Assembly (NCBI GenBank): GCA_017307865.1
Contig: JAFKGE010000015.1
Location: 1-64,000 of the forward strand
Length of the DNA: 64,000 bases
Reading direction: 5' to 3'
DNA from: Burkholderiales bacterium
GTDB lineage: Bacteria > Pseudomonadota > Gammaproteobacteria > Burkholderiales > Burkholderiaceae_C
Numbering within the stretch: position 1 is the stretch's first letter; each line of letters starts with the position of its first letter. A program made the translations under genes and the position numbers. The notes under the pieces are model-generated. The model saw only the letters and a list, made by a program, of their open reading frames with translations, was not told where the DNA came from and did no database searches. This document shows positions 26,797 through 36,344 of the stretch, piece by piece.

Positions 26797-28857
26797 CTAT
26801 TCAAACTCGACGATCGCCTGATCCACCGCCAGGCTGTCGCCCTGCCGGGCCTTGACCTCCTTGACCACGCCGTCGGCACTGGCGAACAGCACGTTCTCCA
26901 TCTTCATGGCCTCGATCACGGCCACGCGCTCGCCGGCCTTGACCTCCTGCCCCGGCTGCACGGCCACCTGCACCAGCAAGCCCGGCATGGGCGAGAGCAC
27001 GAACTTGCTCATGTCGGGCGGCGCCTTGTAGGGCATCAGCCGGTGCAGCTCGGCCGTGCGCGGCTGCATCACCAGGGCGTCGAGCTGGGTGCCGTTGTGG
27101 ATCACGCGGATGACCAGCGGGTTGCGTGCGCGGCCGCGCTCCAGCTGGGCGGTAAAGGCGTGGCCGTTGCACAGGCCCTCGACGCGCGCGTCGCCCAGGT
27201 GGTGCTTGATCTGCAGGTCGTAGGCGCGGTCGCCGCCCGGCGCGTGCACGGTGACGCGCGCGCCGGGGCCGACGGCGCCCTCCTCCAGCGTGACCTTGGC
27301 GTAGTGGTTGTCGCCCGCGTGGCCCAGCGTGCAGACCACGAAGTCGCGCCGCGGCGGGCGCTGCTTGCCTTCCCAGAACTGGCCTTGCAGGCTGCGCGCG
27401 CGGTTGCGATAGAACTTGTGCAGGCAGGCCGCCAGGGCCACCAGAAAGCTCGGGTCGGCATGCGGCACGTCGGCGGCCGAAAAGCCGTGCGCGTACTGCT
27501 CGGCAATGAAGCCGGTGTTGAAGTCGCCGGCCTGGAACTTGGGATGCGCCAGCAGCGCGGCCTGGAACGGGATGTTGCTTTGCACGCCGCGAATGACGAA
27601 GCCGTTGAGCGCCTCGCGCATGCGCGCGATGGCGTCCGCGCGGTCGCGGCCATGCACGATGAGCTTGGCGATCATCGAGTCGTAGTACATCGGGATCTCG
27701 CCGCCGTCGACCACGCCGGTGTCCACGCGCACGCCCAGCGCCGTGGTGGCCTGGCCCTGCTGCAAGTCCTGTGCCGGTGGCACGAAGCGCACCAGCCGCC
27801 CGGTGCTGGGCAGGAAGTTGCGAAACGGGTCCTCGGCGTTGATGCGGCACTCGATGGCCCAGCCCTCGCGCTTGACGTCCGCCTGGGTGAAGGCCAGCTT
27901 CTCGCCCGCCGCCACGCGAATCATCTGCTCGACCAGGTCCAGGCCGGTGATCAGCTCGGTCACCGGGTGCTCCACCTGCAGGCGGGTGTTCATCTCCAGA
28001 AAGTAGAAGTCCTGGTTCTTGCCGACCACGAACTCCACCGTGCCCGCGCTCTGGTAGCCCACGGCCTTGGCCAGTTGCACCGCCTGCTCGCCCATGGCCT
28101 GGCGCGTGGCGTCGCTGATAAAGGGCGACGGTGCTTCCTCGATCACCTTCTGGTGGCGGCGCTGGATCGAGCATTCGCGCTCGTTCAGGTACACCACGTT
28201 GCCAAAGCCGTCGCCCAGCACCTGGATCTCGATGTGGCGCGGCTGCTCGACGAACTTCTCGATGAACACGCGGTCGTCGCCGAAGGCGCTCAGTGCCTCG
28301 TGCTTGCACGACGCAAAACCTTCGTATGCCTCTTTGTCGTTGAAGGCCACGCGCAGGCCCTTGCCGCCGCCGCCCGCGCTGGCCTTGATCATCACCGGGT
28401 AGCCGATGCCCTTGGCGATCTCCACCGCGTGCTCGGGGCTGTCGATGGCCGCGTTGTGGCCCGGGATGGTGCTGACCTTGGCCTCGCCCGCCAGCTTCTT
28501 GGACGCGATCTTGTCGCCCATGGCGGCAATGGCCGCGTGCTTGGGGCCGATGAAGACGATGCCCTGCTCTTCGACCTTTTTGGCGAACCCGGCGTTCTCG
28601 GACAGGAAGCCGTAGCCCGGGTGCACGGCCTCGGCGCCGGTGGCCTTGCAGATCTCGATGATCTTGTCGGCCAGCAGATACGACTCGCGCGAAGGCGGCG
28701 GGCCCAGGCGCACGGCCTCGTCGGCCAGTTGCACGAAGCGCGCGTTCTTGTCGGCGTCGGAATACACCGCGACGGTGGCGATGCCCATGCGGCGGGCGGT
28801 GGTGATGACGCGGCAGGCGATTTCGCCGCGGTTGGCGATGAGGATTTTCTTGAACAT
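26797..28857 (-). CDS. pccA: Acetyl/propionyl-CoA carboxylase alpha (biotin) subunit
   Basis: This 686-residue protein combines a biotin carboxylase domain (KILIANRGEIACRV at the start, ATP-grasp region with KASAGGGGKGLRV, RDCS-type ECSIQRRHQKVIEEAPS) with a biotin-carrier domain at the end. Biotin is carried by K652 in EAMKMEN. With PccB it carboxylates propionyl-CoA to methylmalonyl-CoA. I chose the ATG at 28857, where the family begins MFKKILIANR; upstream frame is unrelated. It follows pccB on the minus strand, but a 246-bp foreign-looking gene is inserted between them. Confidence 0.96.
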   Translation of the reverse strand: MFKKILIANRGEIACRVITTARRMGIATVAVYSDADKNARFVQLADEAVRLGPPPSRESYLLADKIIEICKATGAEAVHPGYGFLSENAGFAKKVEEQGIVFIGPKHAAIAAMGDKIASKKLAGEAKVSTIPGHNAAIDSPEHAVEIAKGIGYPVMIKASAGGGGKGLRVAFNDKEAYEGFASCKHEALSAFGDDRVFIEKFVEQPRHIEIQVLGDGFGNVVYLNERECSIQRRHQKVIEEAPSPFISDATRQAMGEQAVQLAKAVGYQSAGTVEFVVGKNQDFYFLEMNTRLQVEHPVTELITGLDLVEQMIRVAAGEKLAFTQADVKREGWAIECRINAEDPFRNFLPSTGRLVRFVPPAQDLQQGQATTALGVRVDTGVVDGGEIPMYYDSMIAKLIVHGRDRADAIARMREALNGFVIRGVQSNIPFQAALLAHPKFQAGDFNTGFIAEQYAHGFSAADVPHADPSFLVALAACLHKFYRNRARSLQGQFWEGKQRPPRRDFVVCTLGHAGDNHYAKVTLEEGAVGPGARVTVHAPGGDRAYDLQIKHHLGDARVEGLCNGHAFTAQLERGRARNPLVIRVIHNGTQLDALVMQPRTAELHRLMPYKAPPDMSKFVLSPMPGLLVQVAVQPGQEVKAGERVAVIEAMKMENVLFASADGVVKEVKARQGDSLAVDQAIVEFE

Positions 28858-28871
28858 GATGGTTTTATTTC

Positions 28872-29117
28872 CTAGCGGCCAGCGACGAGTTTCCATACCC
28901 CGCGCTGGGACGGCTCCTCAACAATTCCTTCTTTTCGCAGATCAGTGCATGCCCATCGCATGTCGTATTGCCATGTATAGAAGAGATCTCCTGATGCGCG
29001 AAGGGCAGCTTCATGATTGGCCCAGATGTATTTCGCAACGGTAAGTACGCTCCCCTCACCGCCATTCACTCGCAAAGCGTCTCGAACCCAGTTTTTCAGC
29101 TCAACTTTTGAAGTCAT
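28872..29117 (-). CDS. Small winged-helix protein inserted between pccB and pccA
   Basis: This 81-residue protein is predicted to be a lone winged helix. Its C-terminal half (FYTWQYDMRWACTDLRKEGI, then VEEPSQRGVWKLV) resembles the N-terminal winged helix of Mrr-type proteins, where an R-W-A...L-R/K-x-x-G-I/L...RGVWRL pattern is typical. That similarity is by eye only. AGAGGTGA lies just upstream of the ATG at 29117, so the gene is probably translated. The stretch has visibly lower GC than its neighbours. It lies in the pcc operon with 14 bp to pccA and 12 bp from pccB. Confidence 0.7.
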   Translation of the reverse strand: MTSKVELKNWVRDALRVNGGEGSVLTVAKYIWANHEAALRASGDLFYTWQYDMRWACTDLRKEGIVEEPSQRGVWKLVAGR

Positions 29118-29129
29118 GTTCACCTCTGG

Positions 29130-30662
<1,533 letters not shown>

Positions 30663-30687
30663 CTTGGCTCTTCACAAAAAAAGTCAT

Positions 30688-31704
30688 TCACATGGCGGTG
30701 GCGGGAAAGCCGGCCGCGGCCAGCAACTGGCGCGCGGCGGTGGATGGCGGCAGCAGCCCCCGCGTCACCTGCTCGGTCACGGCGGCCAGGCTGGCGCGCA
30801 CGGCGGGGTGTTGGTTGAAGGCCGCCTTCAGGCCCGAGTCGATCAGCGCGCCCATCCAGGCGCGCGCCTGCTGCTGGCGGCGTACGGCCAGCTTGCCGTT
30901 GGCGGTTTGCAGGTCGCGAAAGCGCGTGACGCAGCTCCAGAATTCGTCCAGCCCTTCGCCCTTCAGCCCGCTGATGCGGATCACATCGGGGTGCCACTGT
31001 TGCGCATCGTGGCGCATGTGCTCGGGGTTGCCCTGCTGGCCCAGCAGGCGCAGGGCCGACTTGATCTGCGCCTGCGCGCGGATGGCGGCGGCGGGCTCGA
31101 TGTCGGCCTTGTTGATGACCACCAGGTCGGCCAGTTCCATCACGCCCTTCTTGATGGCCTGCAGGTCGTCGCCCGCGTTGGGCAGCTGCAGCAGCACGAA
31201 CATGTCGGTCATGCCGCTCACGGCCGTCTCGCTCTGGCCCACGCCCACGGTCTCGACCAGCACCACGTCGTAGCCGGCGGCCTCGCACACCAGCATGGCC
31301 TCGCGCGTCTTCTCGGCCACGCCGCCCAGGGTGCCGCTGCTGGGGCTGGGGCGGATGTAGGCCTGCTCCAAACCCGACAGGCGCTCCATGCGCGTCTTGT
31401 CGCCCAGAATCGACCCGCCCGAGACGGTCGATGAAGGGTCGATCGCCAGCACCGCCACGCGGTGGCCGCGCTCGATCAGGTACACGCCCAGCGTCTCGAT
31501 GAAGGTGCTCTTGCCCACGCCCGGCACGCCGCTGATGCCCAAGCGCAGCGAGCGGCCGGTGTGCGGCAGCAGGGCCGTCAGCAGCTCGTCGGCCTGCGCG
31601 CGGTGGTCGGCGCGGGTCGATTCGAGCAGGGTGATGGCCTTGGCGATGGCGCGGCGCTGGGCGGATCCGGTCGTCGCGGTGATGGCCTGCACAGTAGGGT
31701 TCAT
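30688..31704 (-). CDS. meaB: Methylmalonyl-CoA mutase-associated GTPase MeaB
   Basis: This 338-residue G3E-family GTPase protects and reloads the B12-dependent methylmalonyl-CoA mutase. The P-loop GVPGVGKST is at residues 59-67. The Walker-B-type DVVLVETVGVGQSE and the base-specificity VINKAD are also present. I chose the ATG at 31704, where the family-like N-terminus begins; a further upstream in-frame start would overlap the toxin gene. In the simplest arrangement it would lie right after the mutase, but a toxin-antitoxin pair separates them. Confidence 0.95.
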   Translation of the reverse strand: MNPTVQAITATTGSAQRRAIAKAITLLESTRADHRAQADELLTALLPHTGRSLRLGISGVPGVGKSTFIETLGVYLIERGHRVAVLAIDPSSTVSGGSILGDKTRMERLSGLEQAYIRPSPSSGTLGGVAEKTREAMLVCEAAGYDVVLVETVGVGQSETAVSGMTDMFVLLQLPNAGDDLQAIKKGVMELADLVVINKADIEPAAAIRAQAQIKSALRLLGQQGNPEHMRHDAQQWHPDVIRISGLKGEGLDEFWSCVTRFRDLQTANGKLAVRRQQQARAWMGALIDSGLKAAFNQHPAVRASLAAVTEQVTRGLLPPSTAARQLLAAAGFPATAM

Positions 31705-31714
31705 CGGTGGCCGC

Positions 31715-32134
31715 TCACAAAATGTCGAACGCCCGTCCATCGGGCAGACGGTAGCGAGAAAAATCGCGGTGATCCACCGTCATCACGGCGGTCACACCAG
31801 TCTCGTTCGCCAGCCAGACCAGGGACGCATCGGCCAGATCCATCTCGGTGCGCGGGGGTTCGGTGTAGCGCTCCATCAAATCGGCAAAGTCGGTCAGATT
31901 TTCCTGCGCAAAAGGGAACACACTCACGGCCCCCAGGGCGATCCAGCGCAACAGCTGCAACCGATGATCGGGGCGCAGCAAATGGCTGGCCTCCACCACG
32001 CAAGGCCATGTGGTGCTCACATGCCAATGCTCGTCGGCAGCCTGGCGCAGCAGGGCTTGGTAGCGTCCGGAATGTGGCTCGTGCGCACCAAAAAGCGCCA
32101 CCATGGCGCCGGAATCAAGCAGGGCCGAGGCCAT
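31715..32134 (-). CDS. PIN-domain toxin of a type II toxin-antitoxin pair
   Basis: This 139-residue protein has the PIN ribonuclease pattern: an N-terminal acidic residue in ASALLDSGAMVALF, a middle glutamate in VVEASHLL and C-terminal acidic residues in DLADASLVWLA and TVDHRDF. PIN toxins cut tRNA or mRNA when freed from their antitoxin. It overlaps the 3' end of the RHH antitoxin gene by 20 bp. The pair lies inside the methylmalonyl-CoA operon between the mutase and meaB, which points to insertion. Confidence 0.88.
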   Translation of the reverse strand: MASALLDSGAMVALFGAHEPHSGRYQALLRQAADEHWHVSTTWPCVVEASHLLRPDHRLQLLRWIALGAVSVFPFAQENLTDFADLMERYTEPPRTEMDLADASLVWLANETGVTAVMTVDHRDFSRYRLPDGRAFDIL

Positions 32135-32405
32135 GTTTGCGGCGCAGCTTGCTGGTGATGAAGGCCCTCGTGGCGTCTGGGTCTGACAAATCCCCCTGGA
32201 ATCCGGACTCAGCAGCAAACGGCGGCTGGGCTTCCTGTGCAGCCGCTTCGGCCTTGACTTGAAGCAGCAGGTCATAGGGGTTCTTGCGCCCCAGTGCGCG
32301 CTCGACGGCATCGGTGATGAACTGCGACTTGGTCACGCCCTTGCGTTGCGCGGCCAGCTCCAGCTCCTTCTCAAGCAAGGGATCCATGCGGACGGAAACA
32401 GCCAT
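32115..32405 (-). CDS. Ribbon-helix-helix antitoxin
   Basis: This 96-residue protein begins with a ribbon-helix-helix DNA-binding unit (AVSVRMDPLLEKELELAAQR, then KGVTKSQFITDAVERAL), followed by a toxin-binding tail ending SKLRRKHGLGPA. It would neutralise the downstream PIN toxin and repress its own promoter. AGGAGG lies five bases upstream of the ATG. A tandem TACTGTAT repeat just upstream is the likely operator. Confidence 0.88.
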   Translation of the reverse strand: MAVSVRMDPLLEKELELAAQRKGVTKSQFITDAVERALGRKNPYDLLLQVKAEAAAQEAQPPFAAESGFQGDLSDPDATRAFITSKLRRKHGLGPA

Positions 32406-32421
32406 AACGCCTCCTGAATGA

Positions 32422-32438
32422 ATACTGTATTACTGTAT
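32422..32438 (-). promoter_or_regulatory. Tandem operator of the RHH-PIN pair
   Basis: TACTGTAT occurs twice head-to-tail (32423-32430 and 32431-32438), and ATACTGTAT also reads as an inverted pair around a central T. Ribbon-helix-helix antitoxins commonly bind such tandem half-sites. It lies 17 bp upstream of the antitoxin start, squeezed between it and the mutase stop. Confidence 0.65.
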
Positions 32439-32444
32439 CACAAA

Positions 32445-34601
32445 TCAGCACTTGGCTTTCTTGATCTGCTCCAGCACATCCTTGGCGCTGGCCGGAATCG
32501 GCGTGCCGGGCCCGTAGATGCCTTTCACGCCCGCCTCGTACAGAAACCCGTAGTCCTGCCGCGGCACCACGCCGCCGACGAAGACCACGATGTCGTCGGC
32601 GCCCTGCTTCTTCAATTCGGCCAGGATGGCCGGCACCAGGGTCTTGTGGCCAGCGGCCAAGGTGCTGACGCCGACCGCGTGCACGTCGTTTTCGATCGCC
32701 TGGCGCGCGCATTCCTCGGGGGTCTGAAACAGGCTGCCGATGTCCACGTCGAAGCCCAGGTCGGCAAAGGCGGTGGCCACCACCTTGGCACCGCGGTCGT
32801 GGCCGTCCTGGCCCAGTTTGGCGATCATCACGCGCGGACGGCGGCCCTCGGCCTCGGCAAAGGCGTCGATCTCGTGCTTGAGCTTGTCCCAGCCTTCGGC
32901 CCCCTGGTAGGCGGCGGCATACACGCCGCTGACCTTTTGCGTGTCGGCGCGGTGGCGCCCGAAGACCTTTTCCATGGCGTCGCTCACTTCGCCCACGGTG
33001 GCGCGGGCACGGATGGCATCGATGGCGGCGGCCAGCAGGTTGCCCTGGCCGCTGTTCGCTACGTTTGTGATAGCTTCCAGCGCTTGCTGCACCTGGGCTG
33101 CATCGCGTTTTTTCTTGATATTCTTCAGGCGCGCGATCTGCGACTCGCGCACCTTCACGTTGTCGACTTCCAGGATGTCGATGGCGTCCTCGTGCGCCAG
33201 CTTGTATTTGTTGACGCCCACGATCACGTCCTGGCCCGAGTCGATGCGTGCCTGCTTCTCGGCGGCGGCGGCTTCGATCTTGAGCTTGGCCCAGCCGCTG
33301 TCCACCGCCTTGGTCATGCCGCCCATGGCGTCCACCTCCTCGATGATGGCCCAGGCCGCGTCCGCCATCTCCTGCGTCAGCTTTTCCATCAGGTAGCTGC
33401 CGGCCCAGGGGTCGACCACGCTGGTGATGTGCGTCTCCTCCTGGATGATGAGCTGCGTGTTGCGCGCGATGCGGGCGCTGAATTCGGTCGGCAGCGCGAT
33501 CGCTTCGTCGAAGCTGTTGGTGTGCAGACTTTGCGTGCCGCCGAACACCGCCGCCATGGCCTCGATGGTGGTGCGCACGATGTTGTTGTAGGGGTCCTGC
33601 TCGGTCAGGCTCCAGCCGCTGGTCTGGCTGTGCGTGCGCAGCATCAGGCTCTTGGGGTTCTTGGCACCGAAGCCCTTCATGATGCGGCACCACAGCAGGC
33701 GCGCCGCGCGCATCTTGGCCACTTCCAGGTAGAAGTTCATGCCCACCGCCCAGAAGAAGGACAGGCGCCCGGCGAAGGCATCGACATCCATGCCCTTGGC
33801 CAGCGCGGTCTTGACGTACTCCTTGCCGTCGGCCAGCGTGAAGGCCAGTTCGAGCGCCTGCGTCGCGCCCGCCTCCTGCATGTGGTAGCCGCTGATGCTG
33901 ATCGAGTTGAACTTGGGCATGTGCGCCGCCGTGTACTCGATGATGTCGCCGATGATCTTCATCGACGGTTCGGGCGGGTAGATGTAGGTGTTGCGGACCA
34001 TGAACTCCTTGAGGATGTCGTTCTGGATCGTGCCCGCCAGTTTGTCTTGCGACACGCCCTGCTCCTCGGCCGCGACGATGTAGCCGGCCAGCACCGGCAG
34101 CACGGCGCCGTTCATGGTCATGCTGACGCTCACCTTGTCGAGCGGAATGCCGTCGAACAGGATTTTCATGTCCTCCACGCTGTCGATGGCCACGCCCGCC
34201 TTGCCCACGTCGCCCGTCACGCGCGGGTGGTCGCTGTCGTAGCCGCGGTGCGTGGCCAGGTCGAACGCCACGCTGACGCCCTGCCCGCCGGCGGCCAGCG
34301 CCTTGCGGTAGAAGGCGTTGCTCTCCTCGGCGGTCGAGAAGCCCGCGTACTGGCGGATCGTCCACGGCCGCACCGCGTACATGGTGGCCTGCGGGCCGCG
34401 CACGAAGGGCTCGAAGCCGGGCAGCGTGTTCGCATACGGCAGGCCCTGCACGTCGGCGGCGGTGTACAGCGGCTTGACCGTGATGCCGTCGGGGGTGTGC
34501 CAGTTCAGGGCCTGCACATCGCCGCCGGGGGCGGACTTTTGCGCCGCCTGCTGCCAGTCGGCCAGGGTGGAGGGTTTGAAGGCGGGGGCGTCGTGGCTCA
34601 T
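32445..34601 (-). CDS. scpA: Methylmalonyl-CoA mutase, single-chain type
   Basis: This 718-residue B12-dependent enzyme interconverts methylmalonyl-CoA and succinyl-CoA, closing the propionate route. The N-terminal TIM barrel carries [20 protein letters not shown] and [17 protein letters not shown]. The C-terminal B12 domain has the DxHxxG motif in [13 protein letters not shown], with the cobalt-ligating H601. Size matches the homodimeric ScpA/Sbm form. I chose ATG 34601; the frame is open further upstream but runs through the divergent gntR gene. A partial repeat copy lies at 33058-33096 in frame. No epimerase gene is visible in the window. Confidence 0.95.
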   Translation of the reverse strand: MSHDAPAFKPSTLADWQQAAQKSAPGGDVQALNWHTPDGITVKPLYTAADVQGLPYANTLPGFEPFVRGPQATMYAVRPWTIRQYAGFSTAEESNAFYRKALAAGGQGVSVAFDLATHRGYDSDHPRVTGDVGKAGVAIDSVEDMKILFDGIPLDKVSVSMTMNGAVLPVLAGYIVAAEEQGVSQDKLAGTIQNDILKEFMVRNTYIYPPEPSMKIIGDIIEYTAAHMPKFNSISISGYHMQEAGATQALELAFTLADGKEYVKTALAKGMDVDAFAGRLSFFWAVGMNFYLEVAKMRAARLLWCRIMKGFGAKNPKSLMLRTHSQTSGWSLTEQDPYNNIVRTTIEAMAAVFGGTQSLHTNSFDEAIALPTEFSARIARNTQLIIQEETHITSVVDPWAGSYLMEKLTQEMADAAWAIIEEVDAMGGMTKAVDSGWAKLKIEAAAAEKQARIDSGQDVIVGVNKYKLAHEDAIDILEVDNVKVRESQIARLKNIKKKRDAAQVQQALEAITNVANSGQGNLLAAAIDAIRARATVGEVSDAMEKVFGRHRADTQKVSGVYAAAYQGAEGWDKLKHEIDAFAEAEGRRPRVMIAKLGQDGHDRGAKVVATAFADLGFDVDIGSLFQTPEECARQAIENDVHAVGVSTLAAGHKTLVPAILAELKKQGADDIVVFVGGVVPRQDYGFLYEAGVKGIYGPGTPIPASAKDVLEQIKKAKC
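33058..33096 (+). repeat. Partial dispersed repeat inside the mutase gene
   Basis: GCTACGTTTGTGATAGCTTC followed by CAGCGCTTGCTGC matches the left half of the repeat, and is nearly the same as the copy between dctP and dctQ (10418). It encodes part of the linker before the B12 domain without disturbing the frame. Confidence 0.55.
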
Positions 34602-34714
34602 GGTGGTCTCGGCAAGCGTCAGGCGACGTGCGCGGCCCGCGACGGGCTGCCTCACGGTCGCACTCGAAGTTTTCATAATTATTAATTCAAAATGCAGTTT
34701 TGCGCCTAGAATCG

Positions 34715-34726
34715 AAAAATATTTTT
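34715..34726. promoter_or_regulatory. AT-rich palindrome in the mutase-gntR divergent promoter region
   Basis: AAAAATATTTTT is a perfect 12-bp palindrome, and ATAATTAT (34675-34682) is a second one 33 bp away. Both lie in the only markedly AT-rich stretch between the mutase and gntR genes (34602-34742), which must hold both promoters. They are candidate binding sites for the GntR regulator encoded alongside. Confidence 0.5.
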
Positions 34727-34742
34727 GACACCCTTGTCCGCC

Positions 34743-35375
34743 GTGACCGCCACCCTCGCCCCCCGCGCCCTCTACGAAGAGGTGGCCGAGCGCCTGCGCC
34801 AGCGCATCTACGCGCGCCAGCTGGCGCCGGGTGAATGGATCGACGAGCTGAAGATCGCGGACGAGTTGGGCATCAGCCGCACGCCGCTGCGCGAGGCGCT
34901 GAAGGTGCTGGCCAGCGAAGGCCTGATCACCATGAAGCTGCGGCGCGGCGCCTACGTGACCGAGGCCTCGCCCAAGGACCTGGCCGACGTCTATCACCTG
35001 CTGTCGCTGCTGGAGGCCGACGCCGCCCGCGCCGTGGCGCGGCACGCCAGCGACGCCGCGCTGGCCGAGCTGGGCGCCCTGCACCAGGAGCTGGAAGCCG
35101 CCATCGACGACACGGCGCGCTTTTTCGCCCTCAACGAGGCCTTTCACCTGCGCCTGCTGGAGCTGGCCGACAACCGTTGGCGCCTGCAGGTGGTGCAGGA
35201 TTTGCGCAAGGTGATGAAGCTGCACCGCCAGCACTCGCTGCAAAAATCGGGGCGCCCCAGGCAGGCGCTGCTGGAGCACCGCACCCTGATGGCCGCGCTG
35301 GCCGCACGCGACGGCGAGCGCGCCGCACGCTGCATGCGCCAGCACTTCGAGGGCGGCCTGGAAGCGGCCAGCTGA
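34743..35375 (+). CDS. GntR-family (FadR/FCD) transcriptional regulator
   Basis: This 210-residue regulator has an N-terminal winged helix ([20 protein letters not shown], the GntR recognition signature) and a C-terminal all-helical FCD ligand-binding domain (about residues 85-205) with the metal-site-type histidines in [16 protein letters not shown]. It is divergent from the methylmalonyl-CoA mutase and probably controls the propionate genes in response to an acyl-CoA or organic acid. I chose GTG 34743; a TTG at 34725 would add six residues but lies in the AT-rich promoter. Confidence 0.88.
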   Translation: MTATLAPRALYEEVAERLRQRIYARQLAPGEWIDELKIADELGISRTPLREALKVLASEGLITMKLRRGAYVTEASPKDLADVYHLLSLLEADAARAVARHASDAALAELGALHQELEAAIDDTARFFALNEAFHLRLLELADNRWRLQVVQDLRKVMKLHRQHSLQKSGRPRQALLEHRTLMAALAARDGERAARCMRQHFEGGLEAAS

Positions 35376-35399
35376 TGGACACACCCCGTCTGCGACGAA

Positions 35400-35450
35400 C
35401 TATATTATTGATAGCTGCCCGCGCTTGACCATAGGGCGATAGCAGTCAAT
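35400..35450 (+). repeat. Dispersed palindromic repeat between gntR and M23 gene
   Basis: ATTATTGATAGCTGCCCGCGCTTG, broken here as ATTATTGATAGCTGC and CCGCGCTTG, is followed by ACCATAGGGCGATAGCAGTC. The copy is complete on its left side and degraded on its right. Confidence 0.72.
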
Positions 35451-35456
35451 TCGACC

Positions 35457-36317
35457 ATGAATCACGACGACCCGAAGCCGACCGCCCCCACGCGCCGCAG
35501 CCTGCTTGCCGCCGCCGGCCTGGCCTGCGTCGGCCCCGTCTGGGCGCAGTCGGCCGACCGCGGGCCCTGGCCCCAGGACGAACGCGTGCCTGGCGGCGTG
35601 GCGCGCATCGCCCTGGGCCCGGCGCCCGAGCGGCCGCAGGCCTTCGCGGACGACATGCCGCTGCTGGTGGTGGGCGACATGATCGCGTGGACGGCGCTGG
35701 TCGGCATCGCGCTGGCCGCCAAACCCGGCCCAGAGGCCATCCGCGTGCGCCAGGGCGACGCCGTGCACGAGTTGGCCTACACCATCGCCCCCAAGCGCTA
35801 CGCCGAACAGCACCTGAAGGTGGCGCCGCGCACGGTCGACCTGTCGCCCGAAGACCTGGCGCGCTACGAGCGCGAGCGCAAGCACCAGGACGGTGTGATC
35901 GCCACCCGCAGCGCGCCGCCCGCCGGTCGCCTGGCGATGCGCCCGCCGGTGCCGGGCAAGCGATCGGACTCGTTCGGCAAGCGGCGCTTTTTCAACGGCC
36001 AGCCACGCAACCCGCACAGCGGCATGGACATCGCCGCCGCCAGCGGCACGCCCGTGGTCGCGCCGCTGGCCGGCACGGTGATCGACACCGGCGACTACTT
36101 CTTCAACGGCAACACGGTGTGGCTGGACCACGGCGGCGGCCTGCTGTCGATGATGTGCCACCTGAGCCGCATCGACGCCACGGTGGGCACGCCGCTGGCG
36201 GCGGGCGAGCGCCTGGGCCGCGTGGGCGCCACCGGCCGCGTGACCGGGCCGCACCTGCACTGGGGCGTGGTGCTCAATCGGGCGTCGGTCGACCCGGCGC
36301 TGTTTCTGGACGTGTGA
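35457..36317 (+). CDS. M23-family (LytM-like) peptidoglycan endopeptidase
   Basis: This 286-residue protein has a Tat-like signal (TRRSLLAAAGLACVGPVWAQ) and a C-terminal M23 domain with the zinc ligands HSGMD and HLHWG. It would cut peptide cross-links in the cell wall, in the periplasm. The N-terminal part (about 50-150) is a small substrate-guiding domain. There is a GACC context but no strong Shine-Dalgarno; the start lies just after a repeat copy. It stands alone between gntR and the DUF1631 gene. Confidence 0.9.
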   Translation: MNHDDPKPTAPTRRSLLAAAGLACVGPVWAQSADRGPWPQDERVPGGVARIALGPAPERPQAFADDMPLLVVGDMIAWTALVGIALAAKPGPEAIRVRQGDAVHELAYTIAPKRYAEQHLKVAPRTVDLSPEDLARYERERKHQDGVIATRSAPPAGRLAMRPPVPGKRSDSFGKRRFFNGQPRNPHSGMDIAAASGTPVVAPLAGTVIDTGDYFFNGNTVWLDHGGGLLSMMCHLSRIDATVGTPLAAGERLGRVGATGRVTGPHLHWGVVLNRASVDPALFLDV

Positions 36318-36344
36318 GCCGGCACGCGCCCACGACGATGGGCT

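Noticed and set aside
34602..35384. Upstream extension of the mutase frame across gntR
   Set aside because: The extra residues do not match any mutase and lie opposite a well-formed GntR gene. The ATG at 34601 begins the normal family N-terminus.
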